Assembly: GCA_937912115.1 (NCBI GenBank)
Contig: CALDOI010000073.1
Coordinates: 1 to 40,778 of the forward strand
Reading direction: 5' to 3'
Length of the DNA stretch: 40,778 nt
From: an uncultured Bacteroidota bacterium
Lineage (GTDB): Bacteria; Bacteroidota; Bacteroidia; Bacteroidales; F082
Made by a program: the position numbers and the translations under genes
In this document: positions 24,314 through 33,695 of the stretch, in pieces
Numbering within the stretch: position 1 is the first letter of the stretch
Layout: the number at the start of each line of letters is the position of its first letter
The notes under the pieces: generated by a model
The model's database searches: none
What the model saw: the letters and a program-made list of their open reading frames with translations, nothing else
Told to the model about the DNA's origin: nothing

Positions 24314-25222
24314 TTAATTTTCCTTTGTATTTGAAGGATCCCAAAGCTCAATTTTGTTGCCTTCAGGGCCCATAATATGAACAAAGTTCCCATAGTTGGT
24401 GTACTCAATTGCATCGAGAATATCCACTCCATTTTTTTTAAGGGTATCTATCAAGGCTTCCAAATTATCAACTCTGTAATTAATCATATACTCCTGTTCT
24501 GAAGGAGAAAAATAATCTGTTGTATCTGGCATCGGACTCCATTGTAAATAATTTGTTTCGCTTGGATTTATAGGATTTTGAAAGCTAAAAAGAGTACCAT
24601 ATTCATCTGTATTGAATCCCAGGTTATTTTTATACCATTCCTTTAGTTTTTCTGGATTTTTCGATTTAAAAAGTATACCGCCAATTCCGGTGTTAATTGT
24701 TGTTTTGCCAATATATAGATCGGTAAAAATAGTATCAATTGGTTCCCAAAGTTCAATTTTGTTATTCTCAGGATCAAGTATATGAAGAAATTTCCCATAT
24801 TCATAGGATTCAATGGTATCAAGTATTGTGACTCCATCAACCTTAAATTGTTCAAGTAATTCGTCAAGATTTCCTACTCTGTAATTAATCATGAAATCCT
24901 TCTCCGAAGGTTCAAAATAAGTAGTTTTATTTGAAAAAGGGCTCCATTGTAAATAGCCACTTTTTTCTGTGTTATCTGCCAATCTGAATTCAAATAACGA
25001 ACCATATTCATTTGTGACGAGGTTTAAATTTTTCGTGTACCATTTTTTTGTTTCATCAGTATTATCACATTTAAAAAAAATGCCGCCTATACCTGTTACC
25101 CCAATATTATTTGTCGATCTCATCTCAGAAATATTCGTTGATTTTTCATTTAATTTATTTACAGACCCGTTACATCCAATCAGGAAAACTGATGAAATAA
25201 ATAAGTATATTAATCTTCTCAT
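24314..25222 (-). CDS. Lipoprotein with two VOC (glyoxalase/bleomycin-resistance) domains
   Basis: The 302-residue protein has a lipoprotein signal (LIGC, Cys17) followed by two homologous VOC domains (about 43-162 and 175-298). Each opens with GIGGI(F/L)FK and ends with NKIELW(E/D)P, and each carries a repeated YLQWSP.....YF.PSE.(E/D)(Y/F)MINYRV segment, so the repeat is internal duplication of a full domain. The usual first metal ligand (His or Gln on the first strand) is replaced by a phenylalanine/leucine position, while the late Glu (in NKIELW) is kept. A lipid-anchored tandem VOC protein is unusual, as most VOC enzymes are cytoplasmic. Ligand and reaction are unknown. Confidence 0.88.
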   Translation of the reverse strand: MRRLIYLFISSVFLIGCNGSVNKLNEKSTNISEMRSTNNIGVTGIGGIFFKCDNTDETKKWYTKNLNLVTNEYGSLFEFRLADNTEKSGYLQWSPFSNKTTYFEPSEKDFMINYRVGNLDELLEQFKVDGVTILDTIESYEYGKFLHILDPENNKIELWEPIDTIFTDLYIGKTTINTGIGGILFKSKNPEKLKEWYKNNLGFNTDEYGTLFSFQNPINPSETNYLQWSPMPDTTDYFSPSEQEYMINYRVDNLEALIDTLKKNGVDILDAIEYTNYGNFVHIMGPEGNKIELWDPSNTKEN

Positions 25223-25276
25223 TTATAATCTGATTTAAGTATCTATTAGCCTGTATACTACAAGTGCTGTTATTAT

Positions 25277-25666
25277 TTACATATTTTCAATAACCCTCTG
25301 CAACTTCTGTTGCATTTCAATTAAATGGCAACCTATAGTATCATTATCCACGGCCCTAAGTGCAGCAATTGGATCAACAGCAAATACTTCAATATCTCCA
25401 TTTTCGTTTTCTTCAACGACTACATTGCATGGCATAAATACTCCTATTTTATCTTCTTTTTTCAAAACTTTGTATGCCGAGTGTGGATTGCAGGCTCCAA
25501 GAATGGTGTATTTTTTGAAATCAACATCAAGCTTCTTCTTTAAAGTACTTGTAACGTCAATCTCGGTAAGTACACCAAAACCTTCTCTTTTTAATTCTTC
25601 AGTAACTTTCTGAACAGTAGCATCAAAACTAGCATCCTTTAATATTTTGGTAAAATAATAGCTCAT
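25277..25666 (-). CDS. DUF302 domain protein
   Basis: The 129-residue protein is a single DUF302 domain. Diagnostic segments are AVTEELKREGFGVLTEIDV-like (residues 20-40), LKKKLDVDFKKYTILGACNPHSAYKVL and GVFMPCNVVVEENENG, with GACNPHSA and PCN being the most characteristic. Two conserved cysteines lie in those motifs. The family is small, cytoplasmic and of unknown biochemical function; it is often found beside redox or sulfur genes. It lies 42 bases downstream of the aromatic amino acid hydroxylase and 54 bases upstream of the VOC lipoprotein, so the three may form one transcript. Confidence 0.9.
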   Translation of the reverse strand: MSYYFTKILKDASFDATVQKVTEELKREGFGVLTEIDVTSTLKKKLDVDFKKYTILGACNPHSAYKVLKKEDKIGVFMPCNVVVEENENGDIEVFAVDPIAALRAVDNDTIGCHLIEMQQKLQRVIENM

Positions 25667-25708
25667 AATTTATTAATTTGTTTGTTTATATTTATGTTAT
25701 ATAGTGGT

Positions 25709-27430
25709 TTACTCGATTAAACTATTAATTATTGTTGCCGACTCAGGTATTGATCTGCGTTTTTCAATTAGGTATAAACCAATTTCTTGCGACAAAGTTA
25801 TAAACTTCTTGTCGGGTTTTGAAATCTCATAAATCTCACATGGTAAAAGCCATTCGTTAGGATAGCTTGATTTTAGCTTCATCCATATGGAAGGCAAAGC
25901 CATTTTATCAGTTTTCATTTCTCTTATGTCTCTTACATCTTTGTAAAGGTTATGAAGTTTGATGCTTTTGTTGTCATAAACAATTTGATGTGTTTTTTCT
26001 TTTGGAGGATCATACGCCAAACCAAATCCATTGGCATCTGCCGGGCCGCTAAATGCACTTACAATAGTTTCTCCTATGGCCATGTCATATTGCCCCCAGC
26101 TTGGTTCGAACAAAGTTTTGCTATCGTGTTTAACTGTGCAATTAATGAAAGTCATTATTAATAACTTACCATCTTTACGGGTGGTTTTTATTAACTCACC
26201 AACAACACTAATTCCTGATTCGAATTCAAAAGACGATTGTTTTCCTTCTACTAACTCAATTTTACATAGATCTTCGTCAGATAGGAGACGGGTTGGAATT
26301 AATGTGCCTTTAATTTTACCGATGGGAGAACCAAATCCATGTTTGTGATCATTTGGTCCTTCTCCGTGTAGTAATTTGTTATTGTAATTTAATGATGTAG
26401 GTCCTGTTGTATTTATGTAAATTGGACTTCCCATATGTATAATAACATCTGTAAAAGTCCCCGAAACCTGAAGTCCTGAAGAGTATTCTATGGTAGCTGT
26501 AGAACCTGACTCTATCGCCTTCATTATTCCATCAAGGCCACCGTTTGTAACTGCCATTTGGTTTACAAACTCGTTTAAAACAATAGTTAAGTGTTTAAAA
26601 CTAGGTGTTACAAATAGCTGAGGTTGAGGTGCAGTGATATCAAAGCTATAGTCTTTAGCATCAAGAGTATATGGGATTTTTTGAACATCATATTTTAGAA
26701 CACTTTTGCTTTCGCCGATTGATGATAATAATCCAGCTCCATAAATCTTCGGATTATTCATGCTCCCAACCAAACCATATTCAACTGTCCACCAATGAAG
26801 GTTTCTTAACAGGGTCATTTCTGAAGGCATTCCTGCGTTGTTAATCGATTGTGATAGTAGTTGTTCAGCTAATTCAATCTCTTCCTCTGACGTAGATGGG
26901 TCAGCTTTAAGGATAGAAAGATGTCTGATTGCCTCATAAATTATGTAATCTGATTTTGATGAAAATGCTTTCGATCCAATTTCACCAAAATACCTTAGAT
27001 ATTCAGCATATTCAGGATCTGCTAATATTGGTGCATGACCTGCTGCTTCATGAATAATATCCGGTGCTGGCGTATATTCAATTTGGTTTGCTGACCGGAT
27101 ATCGGCCGCAATAACTAGAACGTTGTGCTTTTGAAATTCCATAAAAGCAGCCGGTGGGATAAAACCATCAACAGTAACTGCAGCCCAACCAATTTTCTCC
27201 AACGATCGGTTCATTTCCTCAGTACTTGGTATTTTTTCGATTGAAATACCGGTTTTCTGTAATCCCTCAATGTATGATTTGTGTGCAACATTTTTAAGAT
27301 ACTGAGTATTTTGCTTCATAACTGCACGCCAAACAGACTGATCTTGTGCTGTATAATGATTGTAGTTTTGATCAATTATAAATGATCGTAAGTGTTGTGG
27401 TAGATTTGATATTATGGATTCTGCAGTCAT
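25709..27430 (-). CDS. Tetrahydropterin-dependent aromatic amino acid hydroxylase (phenylalanine 4-monooxygenase-like), long form
   Basis: The enzyme hydroxylates an aromatic amino acid, most likely phenylalanine to tyrosine, using O2, Fe(II) and tetrahydropterin. The N-terminal half (about 1-270) is the catalytic domain, with the Fe ligands H127 and H132 (PDIIHEAAGH) and E217 (WWTVEYGLVG), and the following KIYGAGLLSSIGES signature. The C-terminal half (about 290-573) is a beta-rich domain of unknown function that ordinary bacterial phenylalanine hydroxylases (about 260-300 residues) lack. Long forms of similar size occur in Bacteroidota, so this is a lineage trait rather than a local fusion. 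No pterin-recycling gene is present nearby. Confidence 0.92.
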   Translation of the reverse strand: MTAESIISNLPQHLRSFIIDQNYNHYTAQDQSVWRAVMKQNTQYLKNVAHKSYIEGLQKTGISIEKIPSTEEMNRSLEKIGWAAVTVDGFIPPAAFMEFQKHNVLVIAADIRSANQIEYTPAPDIIHEAAGHAPILADPEYAEYLRYFGEIGSKAFSSKSDYIIYEAIRHLSILKADPSTSEEEIELAEQLLSQSINNAGMPSEMTLLRNLHWWTVEYGLVGSMNNPKIYGAGLLSSIGESKSVLKYDVQKIPYTLDAKDYSFDITAPQPQLFVTPSFKHLTIVLNEFVNQMAVTNGGLDGIMKAIESGSTATIEYSSGLQVSGTFTDVIIHMGSPIYINTTGPTSLNYNNKLLHGEGPNDHKHGFGSPIGKIKGTLIPTRLLSDEDLCKIELVEGKQSSFEFESGISVVGELIKTTRKDGKLLIMTFINCTVKHDSKTLFEPSWGQYDMAIGETIVSAFSGPADANGFGLAYDPPKEKTHQIVYDNKSIKLHNLYKDVRDIREMKTDKMALPSIWMKLKSSYPNEWLLPCEIYEISKPDKKFITLSQEIGLYLIEKRRSIPESATIINSLIE

Positions 27431-27461
27431 GTATCTAATTTGGAAAGAATATAAATTAGTT

Positions 27462-27469
27462 CAAAAATA
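27462..27469 (-). promoter_or_regulatory. -7 element of the aromatic amino acid hydroxylase gene
   Basis: On the minus strand this reads TATTTTTG, a full TAnnTTTG match 32 bases before the start codon. No -33 element is obvious at normal spacing. Confidence 0.45.
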
Positions 27470-27560
27470 GAAATTATTTGTTAGTGAAATAATTAATTTA
27501 GCCAATTACCTCATTTTTGCCATGTAATTATTTAAGAACAATACTTTCTGCCAATAATAT

Positions 27561-28787
27561 ATGATTGACAAGCCACGTGTTTATATTGCTCTCCCAATTC
27601 TTGGTGAATCGGATAATATTAAAGAATTGTTAAACTGTTTCAGACTTCAGGAGTTTAGAAGTTTTGAGATTGTGGCTTGTGTTAATCAGTATGATAGTTG
27701 GTGGCAGAATCCTGATAAAGAACATATTTGTAAGGATAATCAGAAGAGCATAGAGCTGCTAAATTTTGAGGCGGATTTGAATATTTATATTATTGATAAG
27801 AGTTCAAAAGGAAACGGATGGCCGAAAAAAAAAGGTGGAGTAGGGTGGGCTCGTAAAACAATAATGGATTATATTTCTGATAAATCAGACCCAAAAGATA
27901 TTATAATTAGTATTGATGCTGATACATATTATCCTATCAACTATATACAATCGGTAATTAGTTTTTTTGATGATAATACCGAACTAACAGGATTGTCGAT
28001 TCCTTATTATCATAAACTTAACAGAGATAACACCGATAGACTTATACTTCGATACGAAATATATATGAGGTATTATTTATTGAATATGATTAGAATAAAC
28101 AATCCATATTGTTATACAGCATTAGGATCAGCTATGGCGTTCCCTGTTTGGGCTTATAGAAAAGCCGGTGGGTTAACACCTGTGGTTGCCGGTGAGGATT
28201 TTTACTTTTTGCAGAAACTTGTTAAAATTGGTACAATTGGTTTGTGGACTTCTGTACTAGCATATCCATCACCAAGATTTTCAGATCGGGTATCCTTCGG
28301 AACAGGACCGGCATTGATGAAAGGTAGTCTAGGGAATTGGACATCCTATCCCCATTATAAATCTGAACATTTCGATAATGTATTTGAAACTTACAGTCTG
28401 TTCGATCAGCTATTTATGGAAGAGATAAAAACACCAATGGATGAATTTCTAAGCGAACAAACTAAATATGCTAATATCTGGGCACCATTAAGGAAAAACT
28501 ATAAGGATCAGAAGAATTTTTGTAAAGCATGCTCAAATAAAGTTGATGGGCTTCGAATTCTACAATATCTGCGAAAGCAGCATGAGGATAATATTAAATC
28601 AGACGAAGATATTATTATTGAGTACTTGCATAAATATCACGAAAGTGAAATGGATTCGGATTTACTGCTGAATATTGAGGGTTTAGATTATGAGAAATCA
28701 CCAATTCGATTGTTAAACACTCTTCGGGACTTTCTTTTTGATAAAGAGATGGAGTTGCGAAAATTTAGGTTCGTAAACATAAATTAA
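27561..28787 (+). CDS. Glycosyltransferase family 2-like protein
   Basis: The 408-residue cytoplasmic protein has a GT-A fold start (VYIALPILGESDNIKELLNCF) and a metal/nucleotide-sugar binding D-x-D at D119-A-D121 (IISIDADTYY). There is a conserved AGEDFYF acidic motif in the middle third, as in GT2 enzymes. There are no membrane helices. The C-terminal 120 residues are helical and lack known motifs. The sugar donor and acceptor are unknown. It precedes miaA by only two bases, so it is in the same transcript, which continues through the sensor kinase and regulator. No obvious glycan-pathway neighbour is adjacent. Confidence 0.85.
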   Translation: MIDKPRVYIALPILGESDNIKELLNCFRLQEFRSFEIVACVNQYDSWWQNPDKEHICKDNQKSIELLNFEADLNIYIIDKSSKGNGWPKKKGGVGWARKTIMDYISDKSDPKDIIISIDADTYYPINYIQSVISFFDDNTELTGLSIPYYHKLNRDNTDRLILRYEIYMRYYLLNMIRINNPYCYTALGSAMAFPVWAYRKAGGLTPVVAGEDFYFLQKLVKIGTIGLWTSVLAYPSPRFSDRVSFGTGPALMKGSLGNWTSYPHYKSEHFDNVFETYSLFDQLFMEEIKTPMDEFLSEQTKYANIWAPLRKNYKDQKNFCKACSNKVDGLRILQYLRKQHEDNIKSDEDIIIEYLHKYHESEMDSDLLLNIEGLDYEKSPIRLLNTLRDFLFDKEMELRKFRFVNIN

Positions 28788-28789
28788 AA

Positions 28790-29701
28790 ATGGATCAACT
28801 AATTACCATATTGGGACCCACAGCATCGGGTAAAACTGCACTTGCCGCAAATCTTGCATCACACTTAAACGGTGAGATAATTAGTGCCGATTCGAGACAA
28901 ATATACCGTGGGATGGATATTGGAACAGGGAAGGATATTGGTGATTATCAGGTTGATGGTAAGCAAATACCCTATCACCTGATTGATATTCTAGAACCTG
29001 GTACTCGTTATAATGTATTTGAATTTATGAGTGAATTTACCAATTCGTTCAATATGATAAACAGAAACAAAAAATTACCAATATTGTGTGGGGGTAGTGG
29101 GATGTATCTTGATGCAGTATTGCGTGGTTATCAGATGAATAAGGTATGTGAGAATGTTGAACTCAGGGAAAAGTGCAGACTTTTAAGTGTTGAGGAACTT
29201 GTGGGTAAACTTAGTTCGTTTGGACCCTTGCACAATATTAGCGATGTTACAGATAAAGATAGACTAATACGAGCAATTGAAATAGCTGAATACCAATCTC
29301 AAAACCATGATACAGTTGTTAATCTCCCAAAATTTAACTCAACTAATTTCGGTATATCACACGATAGAATTGTCTTACGTTCACGAATTACAGAAAGATT
29401 AAAAATCAGACTGAGTGAAGGCATGGTTGATGAGATTCAGGAACTTTTAAGCAGAGGAATTAAACCCGAAGAACTAATTTATTATGGACTGGAATACAAA
29501 TTTGTAACAATGTATGTTATTGGTCAGATTTCATACGAAGATATGTTCACACAGCTTAATACCGCAATTCATCAATTTGCCAAACGGCAGATGACATGGT
29601 ATAGAAGAATGGAGAAGAAAGGAGTAAAAATACATTGGATTGATGGCAGTATTGATTTAAATGATAAATTAGCAGTCATTCTTAACGAGGTTAACTTCTA
29701 A
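28790..29701 (+). CDS. miaA: tRNA dimethylallyltransferase, Bacteroidota MiaA2 type
   Basis: The enzyme adds an isopentenyl group from dimethylallyl diphosphate to A37 of tRNAs that read UNN codons. The 303-residue protein has the P-loop GPTASGKT (9-16), ISADSRQIYRGMDIGTGKD, IPYHLIDI, and the C-terminal substrate segment YYGLEYKFVTMYVIG with HQFAKRQMTWYRRMEKKG. These C-terminal motifs and GTGKD are those of the second of two MiaA paralogues that Bacteroidota carry, so another copy is expected elsewhere. The catalytic-site GGTxLY is GGSGMY here (Thr to Ser), a conservative change. It lies two bases after the glycosyltransferase gene and 22 bases before the kinase gene. Confidence 0.95.
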   Translation: MDQLITILGPTASGKTALAANLASHLNGEIISADSRQIYRGMDIGTGKDIGDYQVDGKQIPYHLIDILEPGTRYNVFEFMSEFTNSFNMINRNKKLPILCGGSGMYLDAVLRGYQMNKVCENVELREKCRLLSVEELVGKLSSFGPLHNISDVTDKDRLIRAIEIAEYQSQNHDTVVNLPKFNSTNFGISHDRIVLRSRITERLKIRLSEGMVDEIQELLSRGIKPEELIYYGLEYKFVTMYVIGQISYEDMFTQLNTAIHQFAKRQMTWYRRMEKKGVKIHWIDGSIDLNDKLAVILNEVNF

Positions 29702-29723
29702 TAACTAATCTGTTAGTAAAACA

Positions 29724-32700
29724 TTGAAAAAACTATTAACATTTGTATTTTGTTGTTTAGCATATATTACCTATGCTCAACGACCTGTTATTTATGATAA
29801 GCCCATGATTGAAGATCCTCAAATTAGGTTTGAGCGACTAACATCTGAAGATGGACTAAGTCACAACCGTGTTACAGATATTATACAGGACAGTCATGGT
29901 TTTGTTTGGATTGCAACCGTAGATGGTTTAAATAGGTACGATGGAAAGCAGTTTGAAATCTATAAATATAACCCGGATAATTTTACGAGCCTTACTTCCA
30001 GTTTTATATCATGCATTGCTGAAAACAACAAGGGAGAAATATTTATTGGTACTAACAGAGGATTAAATAAGTATAACCGATTAACAAACAGTTTTATATC
30101 AATAGGACTAGACAAGATGAATCAATATCCTTCCATAAGGCAAATATTGTTCGATAACGATAGCATTTTGTGGATTGAAACGGGTGATGGTTATTTGATA
30201 AAATTTGATGTAAACCAAAGTTTAATACTTAAAGCATATCATCATGATCCTGCCGATCAACAGTATTACCTTTATCATGATATTTACAAGGACAAACAAG
30301 GAATATTATGGATTGGAATGAGAGGCCGTGATCCAATGTATTTGGATGTAGATAAGGATCAGTTAGTTAAAATATTTTCAAATGCAGAAGATATTAAAAA
30401 GAAACGAACAAATGATATGGCGTGCTTCTATGAGGATACTCATGGAAACTTTTGGTTCACAGCATTGGATGGGATATATTTATTTAATCGCCTAACGAAA
30501 GAGTTCAGGAAATTTTTAGGAACCACAACATATGATGTAAAGGAGGATTCATCAGGCAATATTTGGTTTGCAACAGGAAGTGGTGTTATGAGGTACAATC
30601 CCGAAAAGGATGTAATAACATTAATGAAAAATGAAAAAGATAATCCCAATTCCATTAGCAACAATAGTGTGCACAAAATAATGGAAGATTACATGGGGAA
30701 TCTATGGTTTGCAACTAGTTATGGTGTAAATATTTATAGCCCACCGGCATATCCATTTAAACATTATACTCATATCCCTGGCATATCAAATAGCCCTGAA
30801 GGTTATGTGGTTACAGCTATTGCCGAAGATGAAAAACAAAACCTGTGGATAGGTTATGAGAAAGATGGTCTTGATTATTTTGATAGAAATGCGGGTGTTT
30901 TTCATCATTACGTGGAAGATACAAATTACAATAACTCGATAGCATGTAATAATGTTTCGGCTTTGTATTATGATAAAAGTAATCGACTCTGGATTGGATT
31001 GTGGAGGGGAATTGGGTTTAATATGTTAGATGTAAAAAAGAAACAGTTTTCATTGTTCAGATATAATAAGAAATCACTGGAGCAGGATTGGTACGGTGAT
31101 TTTGTGGAAGATAGAATTGGAAATTTCTACATTGGATTTTGGGGCTCAGTTGGTCTTACCGGATTTGATAGAGAAACAAAACAGTTTCTTAATTCATACA
31201 AGGATAAATTCAAGAGAACGGAGTGTTCAAGATTAATTACAAAACTTTTATCGGATTCTCAAGGTTCTATCTGGTTTGGCACAACCGATTGCGGTTTACA
31301 CAGATATTTTCCGGAAATAGATTCTGGTGTTAGCTATTTCAGCGACTCCGAAAATACCCATGGGTTATCATCTAATAATGTAAACGATATTACCTTAGAT
31401 AATAATGGTACCATCTGGTTTATTAATGATAAGCTTCAAAAATACATTCCCGAGAATGATTCCTTTATTTCTTATGGATATGCAAATGGCCTTACAACAA
31501 CAGAGTTAGCAAGTGTTGTGGCAGATAACTCTGGTGACATATGGGTAGGAGCAAAAACAGATGGGTTATTTAGGTTTAAACCTGAAGAACTAAAATTTAT
31601 TCATTATGTAAAACAAGATGGCTTACTTAGTAATTCATTTACAAGTGCGGGATTGAAGTTATTTGATGGCTCACTGATCTTCGGGTGTAATAATGGATTT
31701 AATATATTTAATCCATCAGATATTGTTGAAAACGATGAAATTCCAGTGCCCTACTTTGGTAGGTTATATGTATTTGATCATATTGTAAGTCATGATTTAA
31801 ATGAAGAAGAAAGAATCATTCTCGAATCTGATAAAAATGTTTTTACTGTTGAGTTATTAAGTAGTGATATTGTGAATCCGGGTCGTTATTCTTACCAATG
31901 TATGCTTGAAGGCTATGATGAAAGATGGGTGGATATTAGTAACGAACAGCGCACAGTTAGGTACGCTGCTGTTCCACCGGGCACTTACAAATTAAAATAT
32001 AGAATTGGAAATAGAAAAGATCTGTGGTCAGTTAGTACTTCTGAAGTTTGGTTTAAAATTGAGAAACCCTATTATTTAACCTGGTGGTTTATAAGCTCAA
32101 TAATTGTTATTTTTTCTGTACTACTTTTCCTTTTTATAAAGCAACGGGAGTTCGATTTAAAACAAAAAAACAGAAATATAGAATTGCAACAACGCTTATT
32201 TAGACTACAAATGAATCCGCATTTTATGTATAACTCTCTACTCGCCATTCAAAATTTTATTTTTCTCCATAATCCTAAAGAAGCAGGGAATTATTTATCA
32301 GATTTTGCACATTTGTTTCGATTGATACTTAATAATAGTAAGTCGGAATTTATACCCATTGGCAAAGAAATTGAAACCCTTAATCTCTATTTGAAGTTAC
32401 AATCATTAAGATATCCCGATAAATTTACATATAATATTTATATTGACCCGGATTTAGATACGGAGTTAGTGATGATTCCTCCTATGTTAGCACAGCCTAT
32501 GATTGAAAATGCTCTCGAACATGGGTTATTCTACAAAGAAGGCAGCGGAAAAATTGATATCAGTTTTAAATATAGTGGTAACGAGTTACTTTTTGAAGTT
32601 GAGGATAATGGTATTGGGTTAACCAAGGCCAAGGAAAAAGCTATACCAAAAGTTGATCATAAATCATCTGCATTAGAAATAACTCGCGAAAGGATAAAAA

Positions 32701-32834
32701 TACTTGGTAAACAATATGGCTTTTTTGCTATTTTTGATATAAAAGAGCTTAAGGATAAAAGCGGTGATGTAACCGGAACCTTGGTAAGATTTAATCTTCC
32801 AACTAAAATATCGATGTTTGATAAATTAGAATAA
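29724..32834 (+). CDS. Membrane sensor histidine kinase: regulator-propeller, Y_Y_Y and LytS-type kinase
   Basis: The 1036-residue protein begins at a TTG (MKKLLTFVFCC), which starts a proper signal peptide (residues 1-18). A long periplasmic region of about 14 regulator-propeller blades (about 35-660, with repeated W(I/F)(A/G)T and xxEDxxGNxWFAT motifs) suggests a two-propeller sensor. A Y_Y_Y domain (about 690-770) leads to one membrane helix (about 785-806). The cytoplasmic kinase is of the His_kinase/LytS type, with the phospho-accepting H833 in LQMNPHFMYNSL, the N box QPMIENALEHG and the G box EDNGIGL. The partner regulator follows 21 bases later. Similar kinases sense glycans or cell-surface cues, but the ligand here is unknown. 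Confidence 0.95.
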   Translation: MKKLLTFVFCCLAYITYAQRPVIYDKPMIEDPQIRFERLTSEDGLSHNRVTDIIQDSHGFVWIATVDGLNRYDGKQFEIYKYNPDNFTSLTSSFISCIAENNKGEIFIGTNRGLNKYNRLTNSFISIGLDKMNQYPSIRQILFDNDSILWIETGDGYLIKFDVNQSLILKAYHHDPADQQYYLYHDIYKDKQGILWIGMRGRDPMYLDVDKDQLVKIFSNAEDIKKKRTNDMACFYEDTHGNFWFTALDGIYLFNRLTKEFRKFLGTTTYDVKEDSSGNIWFATGSGVMRYNPEKDVITLMKNEKDNPNSISNNSVHKIMEDYMGNLWFATSYGVNIYSPPAYPFKHYTHIPGISNSPEGYVVTAIAEDEKQNLWIGYEKDGLDYFDRNAGVFHHYVEDTNYNNSIACNNVSALYYDKSNRLWIGLWRGIGFNMLDVKKKQFSLFRYNKKSLEQDWYGDFVEDRIGNFYIGFWGSVGLTGFDRETKQFLNSYKDKFKRTECSRLITKLLSDSQGSIWFGTTDCGLHRYFPEIDSGVSYFSDSENTHGLSSNNVNDITLDNNGTIWFINDKLQKYIPENDSFISYGYANGLTTTELASVVADNSGDIWVGAKTDGLFRFKPEELKFIHYVKQDGLLSNSFTSAGLKLFDGSLIFGCNNGFNIFNPSDIVENDEIPVPYFGRLYVFDHIVSHDLNEEERIILESDKNVFTVELLSSDIVNPGRYSYQCMLEGYDERWVDISNEQRTVRYAAVPPGTYKLKYRIGNRKDLWSVSTSEVWFKIEKPYYLTWWFISSIIVIFSVLLFLFIKQREFDLKQKNRNIELQQRLFRLQMNPHFMYNSLLAIQNFIFLHNPKEAGNYLSDFAHLFRLILNNSKSEFIPIGKEIETLNLYLKLQSLRYPDKFTYNIYIDPDLDTELVMIPPMLAQPMIENALEHGLFYKEGSGKIDISFKYSGNELLFEVEDNGIGLTKAKEKAIPKVDHKSSALEITRERIKILGKQYGFFAIFDIKELKDKSGDVTGTLVRFNLPTKISMFDKLE

Positions 32835-32855
32835 TTTGAAATAAATTACAGAAAT

Positions 32856-33605
32856 ATGATTAGAACTGTAGTGATTGATGATGAACCTAATGCTCGACAA
32901 GTTGTTAAAAATATACTTGAGCTATACTGTAAATCAATTGAAATTATTGGAGAAGCTGAAAGTGTGTCGGAGGGAGTAAAGATTATTAATAAATTAAACC
33001 CCGATTTAGTTCTTCTGGATATTAGAATGCCCGATGGAACAGGGTTTAATTTACTTAAAAAAGTAAGGCATCTAAACTTTCACTTTGTGTTTATAACAGC
33101 TCATGAGGAATATGCAATCCAGGCTATTAGACAAAGTGCCTTGGATTATATTGTAAAACCAATAAATACAAATGAGCTTATTGCAGCAGTTGAAAAAGCT
33201 GAATTAGCTCGTCCGAGAGAAAGTGACTTAAAGAATAAACTCGACACTTTATCTTATAACCAATCTGATGATCGAAGTGATAAGAGACTAGTGCTTAATA
33301 CTCAGGAATCAATTTATATTGTTAAAGTGGAAGAGATAGTTTCGTGTATGGCAGATAAAAACTATACTGAAGTAAATATCTTAAACCGGAAAAAACTTGT
33401 GATTTCAAAAACCTTAAAAGATATAGAAGAAATGCTATTAGGATGTGGTTTTTTTCGGACTCACCAATCCCATCTTGTTAATTTAAAATATATTGATCAC
33501 TATGAGAAGGGACTAGGTGGCACAATAATTATGAACGATTCTTCACGAATCCCTGTTTCATCTCGAAAAAAAGATGCATTCCTTCAACTTATGTCGAAGT
33601 TGTAA
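32856..33605 (+). CDS. LytTR-family response regulator
   Basis: The 249-residue protein has a receiver domain (1-120) with the acidic pair D8-D9, phospho-acceptor D55 (LVLLDIRMPDG), the conserved Thr in FVFITAHEEYA and Lys in YIVKPI. It is followed by a LytTR DNA-binding domain (about 148-249) with the typical CMADKNYTEVNI, ISKTLKDIEEML, FFRTHQSHLVNLKYI and IPVSSRKKDAFLQL motifs. LytTR proteins bind paired direct repeats about two helical turns apart, unlike helix-turn-helix regulators. It is surely the partner of the preceding kinase and is the last gene of this transcript. Confidence 0.96.
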   Translation: MIRTVVIDDEPNARQVVKNILELYCKSIEIIGEAESVSEGVKIINKLNPDLVLLDIRMPDGTGFNLLKKVRHLNFHFVFITAHEEYAIQAIRQSALDYIVKPINTNELIAAVEKAELARPRESDLKNKLDTLSYNQSDDRSDKRLVLNTQESIYIVKVEEIVSCMADKNYTEVNILNRKKLVISKTLKDIEEMLLGCGFFRTHQSHLVNLKYIDHYEKGLGGTIIMNDSSRIPVSSRKKDAFLQLMSKL

Positions 33606-33607
33606 CC

Positions 33608-33637
33608 AACCTAAGTATTACTACTTAAGGGGTTTTT
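33608..33637 (+). terminator. Rho-independent-like terminator after the response regulator
   Basis: CCTAAGTA (33610-33617) pairs with TACTTAAGG (33622-33630) with one bulged base and a four-base loop, followed by GGTTTTTG. It lies three bases past the stop codon and separates the glycosyltransferase-miaA-kinase-regulator transcript from the lipoprotein gene. Confidence 0.7.
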
Positions 33638-33695
33638 GTCCAATCAATTTTCTTTTTTTTGACATAGAACTCAACAGTTATGGTTAGTTGATATT

